A DNA stretch of 64,000 nucleotides, from NCBI GenBank assembly GCA_946186895.1, contig CAMHOW010000003.1:1-64000 (forward strand), in the 5' to 3' direction. Shown here piece by piece: positions 48,376 to 57,034 of the stretch. Source of the DNA: an uncultured Fibrobacter sp. GTDB lineage: Bacteria; Fibrobacterota; Fibrobacteria; Fibrobacterales; Fibrobacteraceae. Each line of letters opens with the position of its first letter. Position 1 is the first letter of the stretch. The notes beneath the pieces were generated by a model, which saw only the letters and a program-made list of their open reading frames with translations, made no database searches and was not told the DNA's origin. The translations under genes were made by a program, and so were the position numbers.

Positions 48376-49730
48376 AACGATTCACCGCCCTCGGCTTAGC
48401 CCTTGCCGCAACCGTTTGTGCCCAAGAAACAGTTTTCTTGGGTAGCCTTACCTCGCAGGCCGGGGTAGGACTCCCGAATGCTCACCATAACAAGGGCGAT
48501 TTCTTGCTCGGCCAGACGATTTTTGACGGAACAGTCAAATCGTACCTTGACGAAGCCATGATTTACGTAAACGGCCAAATCGTGCACGATGCCTTGGGCA
48601 GCCAAAGTACAAATGGTTCTTCCGCATTTGTTGCCGATGACGGCACCTATGCCCTAAAACTCCGCGAAGCCTATATCGACTGGAAAGGCGAATTGCTTGC
48701 GTTGCGAATCGGTCGCCAGATTACCTCTTGGGGAAAGGCCGACGACCTCCAGATTACCGACGTACTGAACCCGCGAGACGAAACGAATGTAGTTGCTGCA
48801 GACTACAACGAATCCAAGCTCGGAATCGATGCCGTGCGCATTTCTCTTTTAACCGAAAAAACTCAAGTCGACGCCTACTGGATTCCGTTCTTTACGCCGA
48901 GCATTCTGCCGCTCGCCAAGGGTAACCCGCTGCATTCGCGCGTATTCCCGGCGGAAGTAGATGGCATCGGAATCAATTATCCTGAAAAATACGACGACTT
49001 CGAACTCCCGGAAAAAAGACTTTCGAAAAGCGAACTTGCACTTCGCGCAAGCACTTACACGTCAGTCGCAGATTTGTCGCTGTACGGATTCTACGGTTGG
49101 GATGACCTTCCGTTAATCCGGTACAAACCCAATATTGTTTTTGGCGATGGCGAAGACATGCCTGCCACCAGCTACACAATCGATGTGACAGGAGAATACA
49201 AGCGTATGTACATGATCGGCGCCGACGCAGCGATTCCTGCCGGAGATTTCGTATTCCGTCTTGAAGGCGCCTTTTTCCCCAAGCGACATTTCCAAACAAA
49301 TGTCAACAGTCAACTCTTTAAGTATTCGGAAAACTCGCGCCCCGCAAGCAAGAGAAAGAATCAAGTCTTGGGCCTTGCCGGGCTGGACTGGACTCCTAGC
49401 GGAGGCTGGACGATTACAGCACAGTATGTTGCAGATGGCGTAATCGATCACGATGACGACCTTGAGCGGAAAGGATTCGAACACCAGGCCACCTTGAGTA
49501 TCGAGAAATCCATCCTGAACGAAACACTCACCATTATGGCCTCGGGTGCTTTAGACTTATGGGATTTCTCTACCGCAAGCGAGCTTGAGCTGGACTACAA
49601 GCTGACCGACGCGATTACGCTTTGTCTGATAGGCGACCTGTACCTTGAAGGTCCCGACGGCAAGAACGGACTGTACGGAGAATACCGCGATTTCAGCAGT
49701 GTCACGTTTAAGGGCAAGATGAGTTTCTAA
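48372..49730 (+). CDS. DUF1302-like outer-membrane beta-barrel protein
   Basis: Signal peptide; LREAYIDWKGELLALRIGRQITSWGKADDLQITDVLNPRDETN. 4-nt overlap with the RND gene. Confidence 0.8.
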   Translation: MKRFTALGLALAATVCAQETVFLGSLTSQAGVGLPNAHHNKGDFLLGQTIFDGTVKSYLDEAMIYVNGQIVHDALGSQSTNGSSAFVADDGTYALKLREAYIDWKGELLALRIGRQITSWGKADDLQITDVLNPRDETNVVAADYNESKLGIDAVRISLLTEKTQVDAYWIPFFTPSILPLAKGNPLHSRVFPAEVDGIGINYPEKYDDFELPEKRLSKSELALRASTYTSVADLSLYGFYGWDDLPLIRYKPNIVFGDGEDMPATSYTIDVTGEYKRMYMIGADAAIPAGDFVFRLEGAFFPKRHFQTNVNSQLFKYSENSRPASKRKNQVLGLAGLDWTPSGGWTITAQYVADGVIDHDDDLERKGFEHQATLSIEKSILNETLTIMASGALDLWDFSTASELELDYKLTDAITLCLIGDLYLEGPDGKNGLYGEYRDFSSVTFKGKMSF

Positions 49731-49782
49731 AAAAATGATACCACGGACGGCGTAAGCCGTCAATCCAGAAGGAGACTTTTTT

Positions 49783-50781
49783 ATGAATAAATTCACATAC
49801 TTTGCAGCCGCTGCATTAAGCTGCAGTCTCCTTTTTGCAGAAGAAGGTGTCCCCGCCACTCAAACGCTCAATGCAGCACAGGAAAAATCCCCCTGGGAAC
49901 TATCGGCAACGACATCTGCCGCCTACTACCCCGAAGTAGAACACCACCGCGGTTCAAGCCACACGACAGGCATCAGCGGCCCTTACGACGGCGTAGAAGC
50001 TGTTATCGAATTTGACGCGGCCTACACGCTCCCCTTCTTGCGCGGTAACGACGATTTCACCGCAGACAATCATGTGACATTCAACATGGGACTTGAAGTC
50101 TCCCCCGTTACGGTTGCGCCGGTTGCCTCGATTACCGTATCACCCATCGCCTTCTTGGAACTCGCCATCGGCGGCACCGCAGGAACCGGGTGGAATGCAT
50201 TTGATTTATTCCAAGGTATGGCCGAGTATGACGCAAGCAAGCCCGAATATAAGGACATGACGCCCTTTGCCCATTGGTACTTGTACGGCTGGGGCAGCGC
50301 GTGCCTTATGTTTGACCTTGCCGCCCTTTGGGAAGGTGACTGGCACCATGTAGTCGCCACAGCCACCTACAAAGCAGGCTACCAAAAATTGACTGGCACC
50401 GACAGCGATGTTTGGCTTTGGCAGGCTACGGACGGATTAGCAAGCGGTTGGATCTATGAGCAGGAATACTTTATAGGATACCAAATGCCGTTAATGCTTT
50501 CGATGATCGGCGTCGGCACCACACTTTCGGGCCATTATGAGTCCAGCGATTTCGGCGACTATTCATCAAACTACAAGGGCGACTTTATGACCATCGACAT
50601 TTGGCCCATGGCTGAAATCACACTTGACAAGAAAGACAAGCTTTATGTGCTTTTTGATTTTCAATCCCGCAGAAGCTTCCGCGAAAAATACAAGGGCGAA
50701 GAATACGAGCCCCTAATGACATACAGCGGCAGGGAATGGATATTCTATTCTGTCGGATTCCAGTGGAAACATCTGTTTTAA
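49783..50781 (+). CDS. Putative outer-membrane beta-barrel protein
   Basis: Signal peptide MNKFTYFAAAALSCSLLFAEEG; strand-rich sequence ending SVGFQWKHLF. Confidence 0.65.
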   Translation: MNKFTYFAAAALSCSLLFAEEGVPATQTLNAAQEKSPWELSATTSAAYYPEVEHHRGSSHTTGISGPYDGVEAVIEFDAAYTLPFLRGNDDFTADNHVTFNMGLEVSPVTVAPVASITVSPIAFLELAIGGTAGTGWNAFDLFQGMAEYDASKPEYKDMTPFAHWYLYGWGSACLMFDLAALWEGDWHHVVATATYKAGYQKLTGTDSDVWLWQATDGLASGWIYEQEYFIGYQMPLMLSMIGVGTTLSGHYESSDFGDYSSNYKGDFMTIDIWPMAEITLDKKDKLYVLFDFQSRRSFREKYKGEEYEPLMTYSGREWIFYSVGFQWKHLF

Positions 50782-50825
50782 TTCTTTTCACAATTTTTTT
50801 ACTAAAATATAATACGGAGCATAGA

Positions 50826-51125
50826 ATGGAACTTAGAACTGTTTTGAACGATGCTGAAATGACAATTGCTCTTTCTGGCGAGCTGAACACCCTCACCTCG
50901 CCCAAACTCGCAGAAGAAATTGCAGCTCACATCGAAAAGATTAACTCGCTAATCATGGATTTCAAAGAATGCGATTATGTATCCTCGGCAGGGATCCGAG
51001 TATTACTTTCAACATTCAAGGTCTTAAAAAAGAAACAGGGAAACATGCAACTTCTCAATATCGGCGAAAACTTCAGGGAAGTCCTGGACGCAACCGGACT
51101 CGACGCCGTTTTCGGTTTAATTTAA
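50826..51125 (+). CDS. STAS-domain anti-sigma factor antagonist (RsbV-like)
   Basis: 99 aa; INSLIMDFKECDYVSSAGIRVLLSTFKVLKKKQGNMQLLNIGENFREVLDATGLDAVF. Confidence 0.92.
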   Translation: MELRTVLNDAEMTIALSGELNTLTSPKLAEEIAAHIEKINSLIMDFKECDYVSSAGIRVLLSTFKVLKKKQGNMQLLNIGENFREVLDATGLDAVFGLI

Positions 51126-52259
51126 ATGACTAACTACGAAATAGAGATGGAACTTGACAAAGCTTCAAAAGCCCTGTCAAAAGAAACGCAATCTATAAAT
51201 CTATCTTACTGGAATGCCGGCTCCGAATACAAGGCTCAGCTCAAAGATATCCTCAAATACGAATCCGTACAGGATATTTTTGACTATCAATATTATCTTC
51301 CTGAATCCATCAAAAAAAACATTGCAACCAAATTAGGCTTTTCAAGCGAAGATTTCTACGAATCTCAGGGTTTTGCCTTCTCGCAAAGCACCCATTCGAT
51401 TGTAACAATCGCAGTATTTCTTTCACAAAGAAATTTAAAAACAGGAATCATTGCGCCAGCATACTTTACGGCACAGACTTGCCTAGACGATTTAAAAGTC
51501 GCCTACCACGTTTTTAACGAATTCATTCCCAACTTCAATCAAATTTTTGACATCGGCCCCCTTATAAATTCGGACTGCGAAGCATTTTGGTTCACCTCCC
51601 CAATCAATTCGACAAGCGTTTATTTCAATCAAAATGTCGTAAACGGCATTCAAGAACTTCTAGATGCAGGGAAATGGGTTATCTTGGACGAGGCCTTATG
51701 CGTAAACGGAAAGGAACTTTCAAGAACATTAGGAATACAAGAAAAACTAATGTACATCTATAGTCCGCACAAGGCTCTAGGAATTCAAGGGATTAAATTT
51801 TCTGTCATTGTCACACATAAAAAGTTCACTGACGAAATTGATAGGCTCAAAGACTGTTACGGAGGCTCCCTAAATTATCTAAGTGAACTGGGTGCACGTC
51901 ATTTCATCTCCCAAAATTACGACGAATGCCTTCGTTTTTACAATAAATTTTGGAGAGACAATTACAAACGAGTTCATCAGATTCTAGCAAATTACCATTT
52001 CGCCCATGTGCCACCTGATACATCCGGTCATTATGCCATGATCTTTCTTGACGGGTGTATAGGAACCGAAATTTTTATTTTCGCCATAAAAAAACTAATC
52101 AAGGAAAAGGGATATTTAATTTTTCCGGGTGTCATGCACGGTTTTGACATAAGCAAACAGTTCTGTTTTAGAATCAACCTGCTCCTGAACAAGACTGATT
52201 TGGAAAAAGGACTTATTTCAGTTCTTGACTACATGGGCAAATTCATCGAGAATGCATAA
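51126..52259 (+). CDS. Fold-type I PLP-dependent aminotransferase-like enzyme
   Basis: WVILDEALCVNG (Asp) and YIYSPHKALGIQGIKFSVIV (Schiff-base Lys) in class I/II aminotransferase order. Starts directly after the STAS stop codon. Confidence 0.72.
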   Translation: MTNYEIEMELDKASKALSKETQSINLSYWNAGSEYKAQLKDILKYESVQDIFDYQYYLPESIKKNIATKLGFSSEDFYESQGFAFSQSTHSIVTIAVFLSQRNLKTGIIAPAYFTAQTCLDDLKVAYHVFNEFIPNFNQIFDIGPLINSDCEAFWFTSPINSTSVYFNQNVVNGIQELLDAGKWVILDEALCVNGKELSRTLGIQEKLMYIYSPHKALGIQGIKFSVIVTHKKFTDEIDRLKDCYGGSLNYLSELGARHFISQNYDECLRFYNKFWRDNYKRVHQILANYHFAHVPPDTSGHYAMIFLDGCIGTEIFIFAIKKLIKEKGYLIFPGVMHGFDISKQFCFRINLLLNKTDLEKGLISVLDYMGKFIENA

Positions 52260-55200
52260 TGACTAAAGAAAAATTTATCGCCGTACATGACAAACTTACC
52301 GAACACGCTCAAATGACGCCCGGTGCCATTGCCGTTATCTGCGCAGACAAGGAACTTTCGTACAAGGAACTTGACCAGGAATCAGATTATTTGGCGGCAT
52401 CGCTTTTCGCCCTGATTCCAGAAATCAGACAAGGGGATTTCATCACTCTTGTATTGGACAGGTCTTTCTCTATTCATTTCGCCATCATGGGCGTTTTAAA
52501 AACGGGTGCGGCCTTTATCCCACTTACACTCGACACGCCTCCTGAAAGAATTGCATACAGCATCAACGATTCCAAATCGAAAGCCATCATTACAACCGCA
52601 AAAATCAAGGCGGAACTTCTAGAAATAGGCAAATGCACTTGCAAGATTTTCACACTAGAAGAACTCCTTGCCAAAGCGAAAAAAGAACATTTAAAAAAAC
52701 AAGTTGTTCATGTAAGCCCCGATGACATGGCAATGTGCATTTACACCTCAGGTTCTACAGGAAATCCCAAAGGGGTCACGCTTAATCACAGGGCCATTTA
52801 CGAAGAATTCTTTCCAGAACAATGGATCGCCATTGCCCAATATCAAATTCATCGATTGGCCGACATATCCCCATTCACGTTCATCCTTTTTTATACAGGA
52901 TTCTTTTATTGCATTTATGCAGGCGCCCTATTTTACCTTAACAAAGAAAATGAGCTTAAAGATTTAAAAATTTTTTCGGAACAAATTAAGAAGTATCAAC
53001 TGGATTCCGTAATTGGAATACCTTCATTCATCGAAATTCTACTTTCTGCGGCAGACAAAGAAAATTTTGAAAGCATTATTGGCCTTTACATGGGCGGAGA
53101 GCCGCTCTCTCCGGAGCATGCCGCAAAAATCTTCAGCAAACTCCCTACCGTAAAAATCATCAATGGGTACGGTACGACAGAAACTTGCTCCATGGCTGTG
53201 TGCAAGGTATTGCAAAATACAACAAGTTCCTTCACAAATGGAATTCCATACCGGACAAAAGTCTTCATCGTAGATGAAGAAGGAAACGAACTTGGACCAA
53301 ACCAGAAGGGAGAACTTTTAATACAGGGCAAGACGCTTTCTTGCGGTTACTTGAATCGCCCCGATGATACGGCAAAGAGCTTTATAGAATACAGAGGCGA
53401 AAGAACATACAAATCTGGGGATCTTGCCTATAGGACCGATAGCGGAGAAATTGTAATCTGCGGGCGAGCCGACGATATGGTAAAGTTAAACGGACAGCGA
53501 ATTGAGCTCCAAGAAATAGAACAATCCATCTTAAAAATTGAAGCCATTAAGCAAGCAACCGTTATTTTAAAGACCAACGAAAAAGAGAATTTCCTAGTCG
53601 CGTTCATTGTTGCAGACACAGACATATCTACAAAGGCTATCAAGGAAGAACTATCAAGGTTTCTTCCACCTTATATGATTCCTTCGGTTTTTGTAACGCT
53701 TGACAAGATGCCCTTAAATAAACACGGGAAAATTGACAAGCAAAGCCTAAAAACAATGGATATTTCGTTTAAGCATTTAAACGAGGCTTCTTCAGAAATT
53801 GGCATCGAAAACATCTTATGTTCAGCGGTCAAAAAAGTTCTTGATCTAAAAAGAGACCCTTCCAAAGAAGATAATTTCTTTGAGCTAGGCGGATCCTCTA
53901 TATCAGCCGTTGAGCTAATCATCGAGATAGAAAAGCATCATTTAACGCTGACGGTTTCAGATATCTACTACGGAAAGACAATCGAACGGATTGCAAAAAA
54001 AATACAATCAAACAAGAACACAGATGACAATGAAAAATATGAAGAACAATGCAGAAAAAAAACATTCGACATAAAGGCAGAGCAAGAATTTTTCCTATCT
54101 GAAGAAGAACAAAAATCCGGCAGTAATTACGTTTACAACTTTTCGTACGTTGTCACACTCGGAAATCAATACGATGAAAAAAAACTATGCGAAGCCGTTG
54201 ACAAGACACTTCAAAAACATCCGATGATGATGTCTGTTTTTTCGAAAGATGAAACGGGAAAATATTCCGTCTCATACCGCCCTGAATTGATAAAAAAAAC
54301 AGAATTGTGGCACACCTCCGAAAAAGAATTCAACAAGTTTAAAGAAAAGCCGGAGCGTCCATTCAATTTATTCGGAGAACATCTGTATAGAACCAAAGTC
54401 ATTGTAACAGAGAAAAACAAGTACCTCTTTGTGGAAGTCCATCATTCCCTGGGAGACTATTACTCGTGTTTTATATTCGCCGTACAGACCTTCAACGAGT
54501 ATTACCAAGAAAAATCAGGAGATGACTTTTATTATTCGTACTTACAAGACCTAGAAAACACCAAGAAGTCCACAAAATATGCTGAGGCCAAAAGATATTA
54601 CGAATCCCTAAAGGGCGATTTCAAATGGTGTTGCGTACTTGAATACGACCATACAAAATCTTTCGGAAAAAGTGCTTATTTGGATTACGATTTAGGAATT
54701 ACCCTAGATCAAATGAACCAAGCCGAAAAAAGACGTTCTACATCCAGGAATGAACTTTCTATCGCGGCGGCAATACTTGCCCTTTCCGAGATGACAGGAA
54801 AAAAGAAAATCTGCTACACCTGGACTTACGACAACCGAAAAGAAGGCAAGTACCTCGAAACCATTGGCAGTTTCGAAGAAAATCTACCCATCTTTATTGA
54901 TCTTGAAATTACGGATTCTCCCTCAAAAATTCTTTCCGAGATTTCAGAACAAATCCTAAAGGACATTTTCTATTCGGAATGCCTAGGTGATATTTTCTAC
55001 AATGACGAACTGGACACTTACACCTTGGAAATCATCTATCAAAAACAAGTCCATGAAAACACCATGCTGAACCTGATTCCGCCGGAAGTTCAAATCGAAG
55101 AAGTGGGTTTGAACCGCAATGCGGCAATGCCTTTCGAAATAGAGGTCCGCGAAAGCCCTTCGGGACTATCCCTGTTTATCGAGTATGCGGAAAATCTATA

Positions 55201-55270
55201 CACTCCAAAACAGGCGTTACAGTATGCGGAACTGTTAAAAAAGAATTTGAACCTTTTGATGAGTACCTAA
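52259..55270 (+). CDS. Single-module NRPS: adenylation, carrier (T) and condensation-like domain
   Basis: A domain (YTSGSTGNPKGVTLNH, NGYGTTETC, YKSGDLAYRTDSGEIVICGRADDMVKLNGQRIELQEIE, NKHGKIDKQ). T domain (DNFFELGGSSISAVELI). C-like domain (EVHHSLGDYYS, HHxxxD). Confidence 0.92.
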   Translation: MTKEKFIAVHDKLTEHAQMTPGAIAVICADKELSYKELDQESDYLAASLFALIPEIRQGDFITLVLDRSFSIHFAIMGVLKTGAAFIPLTLDTPPERIAYSINDSKSKAIITTAKIKAELLEIGKCTCKIFTLEELLAKAKKEHLKKQVVHVSPDDMAMCIYTSGSTGNPKGVTLNHRAIYEEFFPEQWIAIAQYQIHRLADISPFTFILFYTGFFYCIYAGALFYLNKENELKDLKIFSEQIKKYQLDSVIGIPSFIEILLSAADKENFESIIGLYMGGEPLSPEHAAKIFSKLPTVKIINGYGTTETCSMAVCKVLQNTTSSFTNGIPYRTKVFIVDEEGNELGPNQKGELLIQGKTLSCGYLNRPDDTAKSFIEYRGERTYKSGDLAYRTDSGEIVICGRADDMVKLNGQRIELQEIEQSILKIEAIKQATVILKTNEKENFLVAFIVADTDISTKAIKEELSRFLPPYMIPSVFVTLDKMPLNKHGKIDKQSLKTMDISFKHLNEASSEIGIENILCSAVKKVLDLKRDPSKEDNFFELGGSSISAVELIIEIEKHHLTLTVSDIYYGKTIERIAKKIQSNKNTDDNEKYEEQCRKKTFDIKAEQEFFLSEEEQKSGSNYVYNFSYVVTLGNQYDEKKLCEAVDKTLQKHPMMMSVFSKDETGKYSVSYRPELIKKTELWHTSEKEFNKFKEKPERPFNLFGEHLYRTKVIVTEKNKYLFVEVHHSLGDYYSCFIFAVQTFNEYYQEKSGDDFYYSYLQDLENTKKSTKYAEAKRYYESLKGDFKWCCVLEYDHTKSFGKSAYLDYDLGITLDQMNQAEKRRSTSRNELSIAAAILALSEMTGKKKICYTWTYDNRKEGKYLETIGSFEENLPIFIDLEITDSPSKILSEISEQILKDIFYSECLGDIFYNDELDTYTLEIIYQKQVHENTMLNLIPPEVQIEEVGLNRNAAMPFEIEVRESPSGLSLFIEYAENLYTPKQALQYAELLKKNLNLLMST

Positions 55271-55310
55271 TCAAATTACCATTTTTTAACCTATTATTAT
55301 ATTTAAATGA

Positions 55311-57032
55311 ATGAGCAAGACATTTCTGTCTAAAAAATTTCTTTCGCTACTGGTTTCGGGAACAGTCTACATGATTGTCGTTCCAATCCTGTTGCTGTCG
55401 GATTCCGTGATTGCAGGCCTTGTCTTAGGAGAAACGAGCGTCGCCGGCATCAGCCTTGTAACCCCCGCATATTCCCTAGCCGCTTTTTTTGGAGGAATCC
55501 TTTCGATTGGCGTTCCCATCTTGTACAACCGCGCCATGGGAGAATTCGATCAAGCGAAAGCAACCCAGTATTTCAGGGTCGGATTGACCGCTGCTGTTAG
55601 CATAGGCGTACTCTTGTTCTTAGCCTTTACGCTGTTGGGCGATACCTATCTCCATTTTTTCGAAGCGACCCCCGCTGTTTTTGAACAGGCCAAGCAGTAT
55701 TTCTTTTGGTACAAGCTAACCATTCTCATTTTGCCTTTATTCCTACTGATGTGCGAAGCCGTATTTTCAGATGGAGACGACACGATTAGCACAATCGCAG
55801 GCATCGTACAGCTAGTTGTCAACATCGCCCTCTCCATCATCTTGGCAAAATCCATGGGTATCGAAGGTATCGCCCTGGGTTCGTTTATCGGTACTGCACT
55901 TGCACTTTTAGTGACAAGCCTCCACTTATTCAAGAAAGGAAACTCGCTAAAAATCGGATTCCACTTTTCAATTGCAAAAATTTTTCACATAGCGAAATAC
56001 AGTACGATCGATGCGAGCTCCTATCTATTTTTCGCCTGCTTTGCCGTGATTGTCGAAAAATACATCACATTCGCATTCGGTTCTGAAATGCTGATTATTG
56101 CCTCCGTTATTTTCTTTGCAAAAGAGTTTCAGATTATTTTTGACGGCATCGGAGAGGCCATTACACCCCTCATCAACATCTATCTAGGCGAAGAATCCTA
56201 CCGCGGCATTAAAAATTGCTACAAGCTTGCGCAGAAAGCGGCTATTGTCGAAGGGGTTTTAATGACCGCCATCATAGCGGCAGCATCTCCGCTCATCGTA
56301 AAAATTTATGGCATCGAGAATCCAGAAATCGCCAAGGCGGCCATCAACGGGGCACGCATTATTGCACTTGGGCTCACCGGAACCAGTCTTCTCTACTTGC
56401 TCTCTTCGTATTATCTGCTCATCGACAAGATTTTTCTCGGAGCACTTCTCTGCGGATTACGCGACGTGATTGTCGCCGCCCCCCTCCTATTCATTCTCGG
56501 CGAAAAATTTGGAATTTACGGTTTCTTTGTCGGGATAGCCCTTTCGACTATTTTCGCCTACATCGTCTCGACACTATTTATCCGTACCAAATACGGCAAA
56601 GAAAACTACCCTCTGCTACTTGCAGATAAAGAAAAACGGCTGAACTACCGCTTTTACGAACTTAAGCTGGAACCGGAATCGATTATTGATGTTCAAAAGC
56701 AGATAGAGCGATACCTCCAGGAAAACGGCATCAACAAAAAAATCATAGCCAAAGTCAAATTGCTCATTGAAGAACTTTTTATGCTTGTTTTTGAGAAAAA
56801 CGGGAACGCGGCAACCTATGCGGAATGTTCCGTCTTTATTCGAGAAGATGGAATCCAGATTATCACCAAAGACGATGGAGTTTTATTCGACCTATCAAGC
56901 GACGATGTAATTGCGGGTTCCATTACCGAGTTCATGGTTTCAGGTTACATGGAAAAAATGAAAAATAACAAGATGTACCTAACGACCATGAGTTACAACC
57001 GTAACACATTCAAGGTAAAATTCGAGGCATAA
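55311..57032 (+). CDS. MATE-family transporter with C-terminal HATPase_c_2 (RsbW-like) domain
   Basis: 12-TM MATE-like first ~440 aa. C-terminal YELKLEPESIIDVQKQIERYLQENGINKKIIAKVKLLIEELFMLVFEKNG...ITKDDGVLFDLS resembles anti-sigma kinases. Confidence 0.82.
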   Translation: MSKTFLSKKFLSLLVSGTVYMIVVPILLLSDSVIAGLVLGETSVAGISLVTPAYSLAAFFGGILSIGVPILYNRAMGEFDQAKATQYFRVGLTAAVSIGVLLFLAFTLLGDTYLHFFEATPAVFEQAKQYFFWYKLTILILPLFLLMCEAVFSDGDDTISTIAGIVQLVVNIALSIILAKSMGIEGIALGSFIGTALALLVTSLHLFKKGNSLKIGFHFSIAKIFHIAKYSTIDASSYLFFACFAVIVEKYITFAFGSEMLIIASVIFFAKEFQIIFDGIGEAITPLINIYLGEESYRGIKNCYKLAQKAAIVEGVLMTAIIAAASPLIVKIYGIENPEIAKAAINGARIIALGLTGTSLLYLLSSYYLLIDKIFLGALLCGLRDVIVAAPLLFILGEKFGIYGFFVGIALSTIFAYIVSTLFIRTKYGKENYPLLLADKEKRLNYRFYELKLEPESIIDVQKQIERYLQENGINKKIIAKVKLLIEELFMLVFEKNGNAATYAECSVFIREDGIQIITKDDGVLFDLSSDDVIAGSITEFMVSGYMEKMKNNKMYLTTMSYNRNTFKVKFEA

Positions 57033-57034
57033 AT

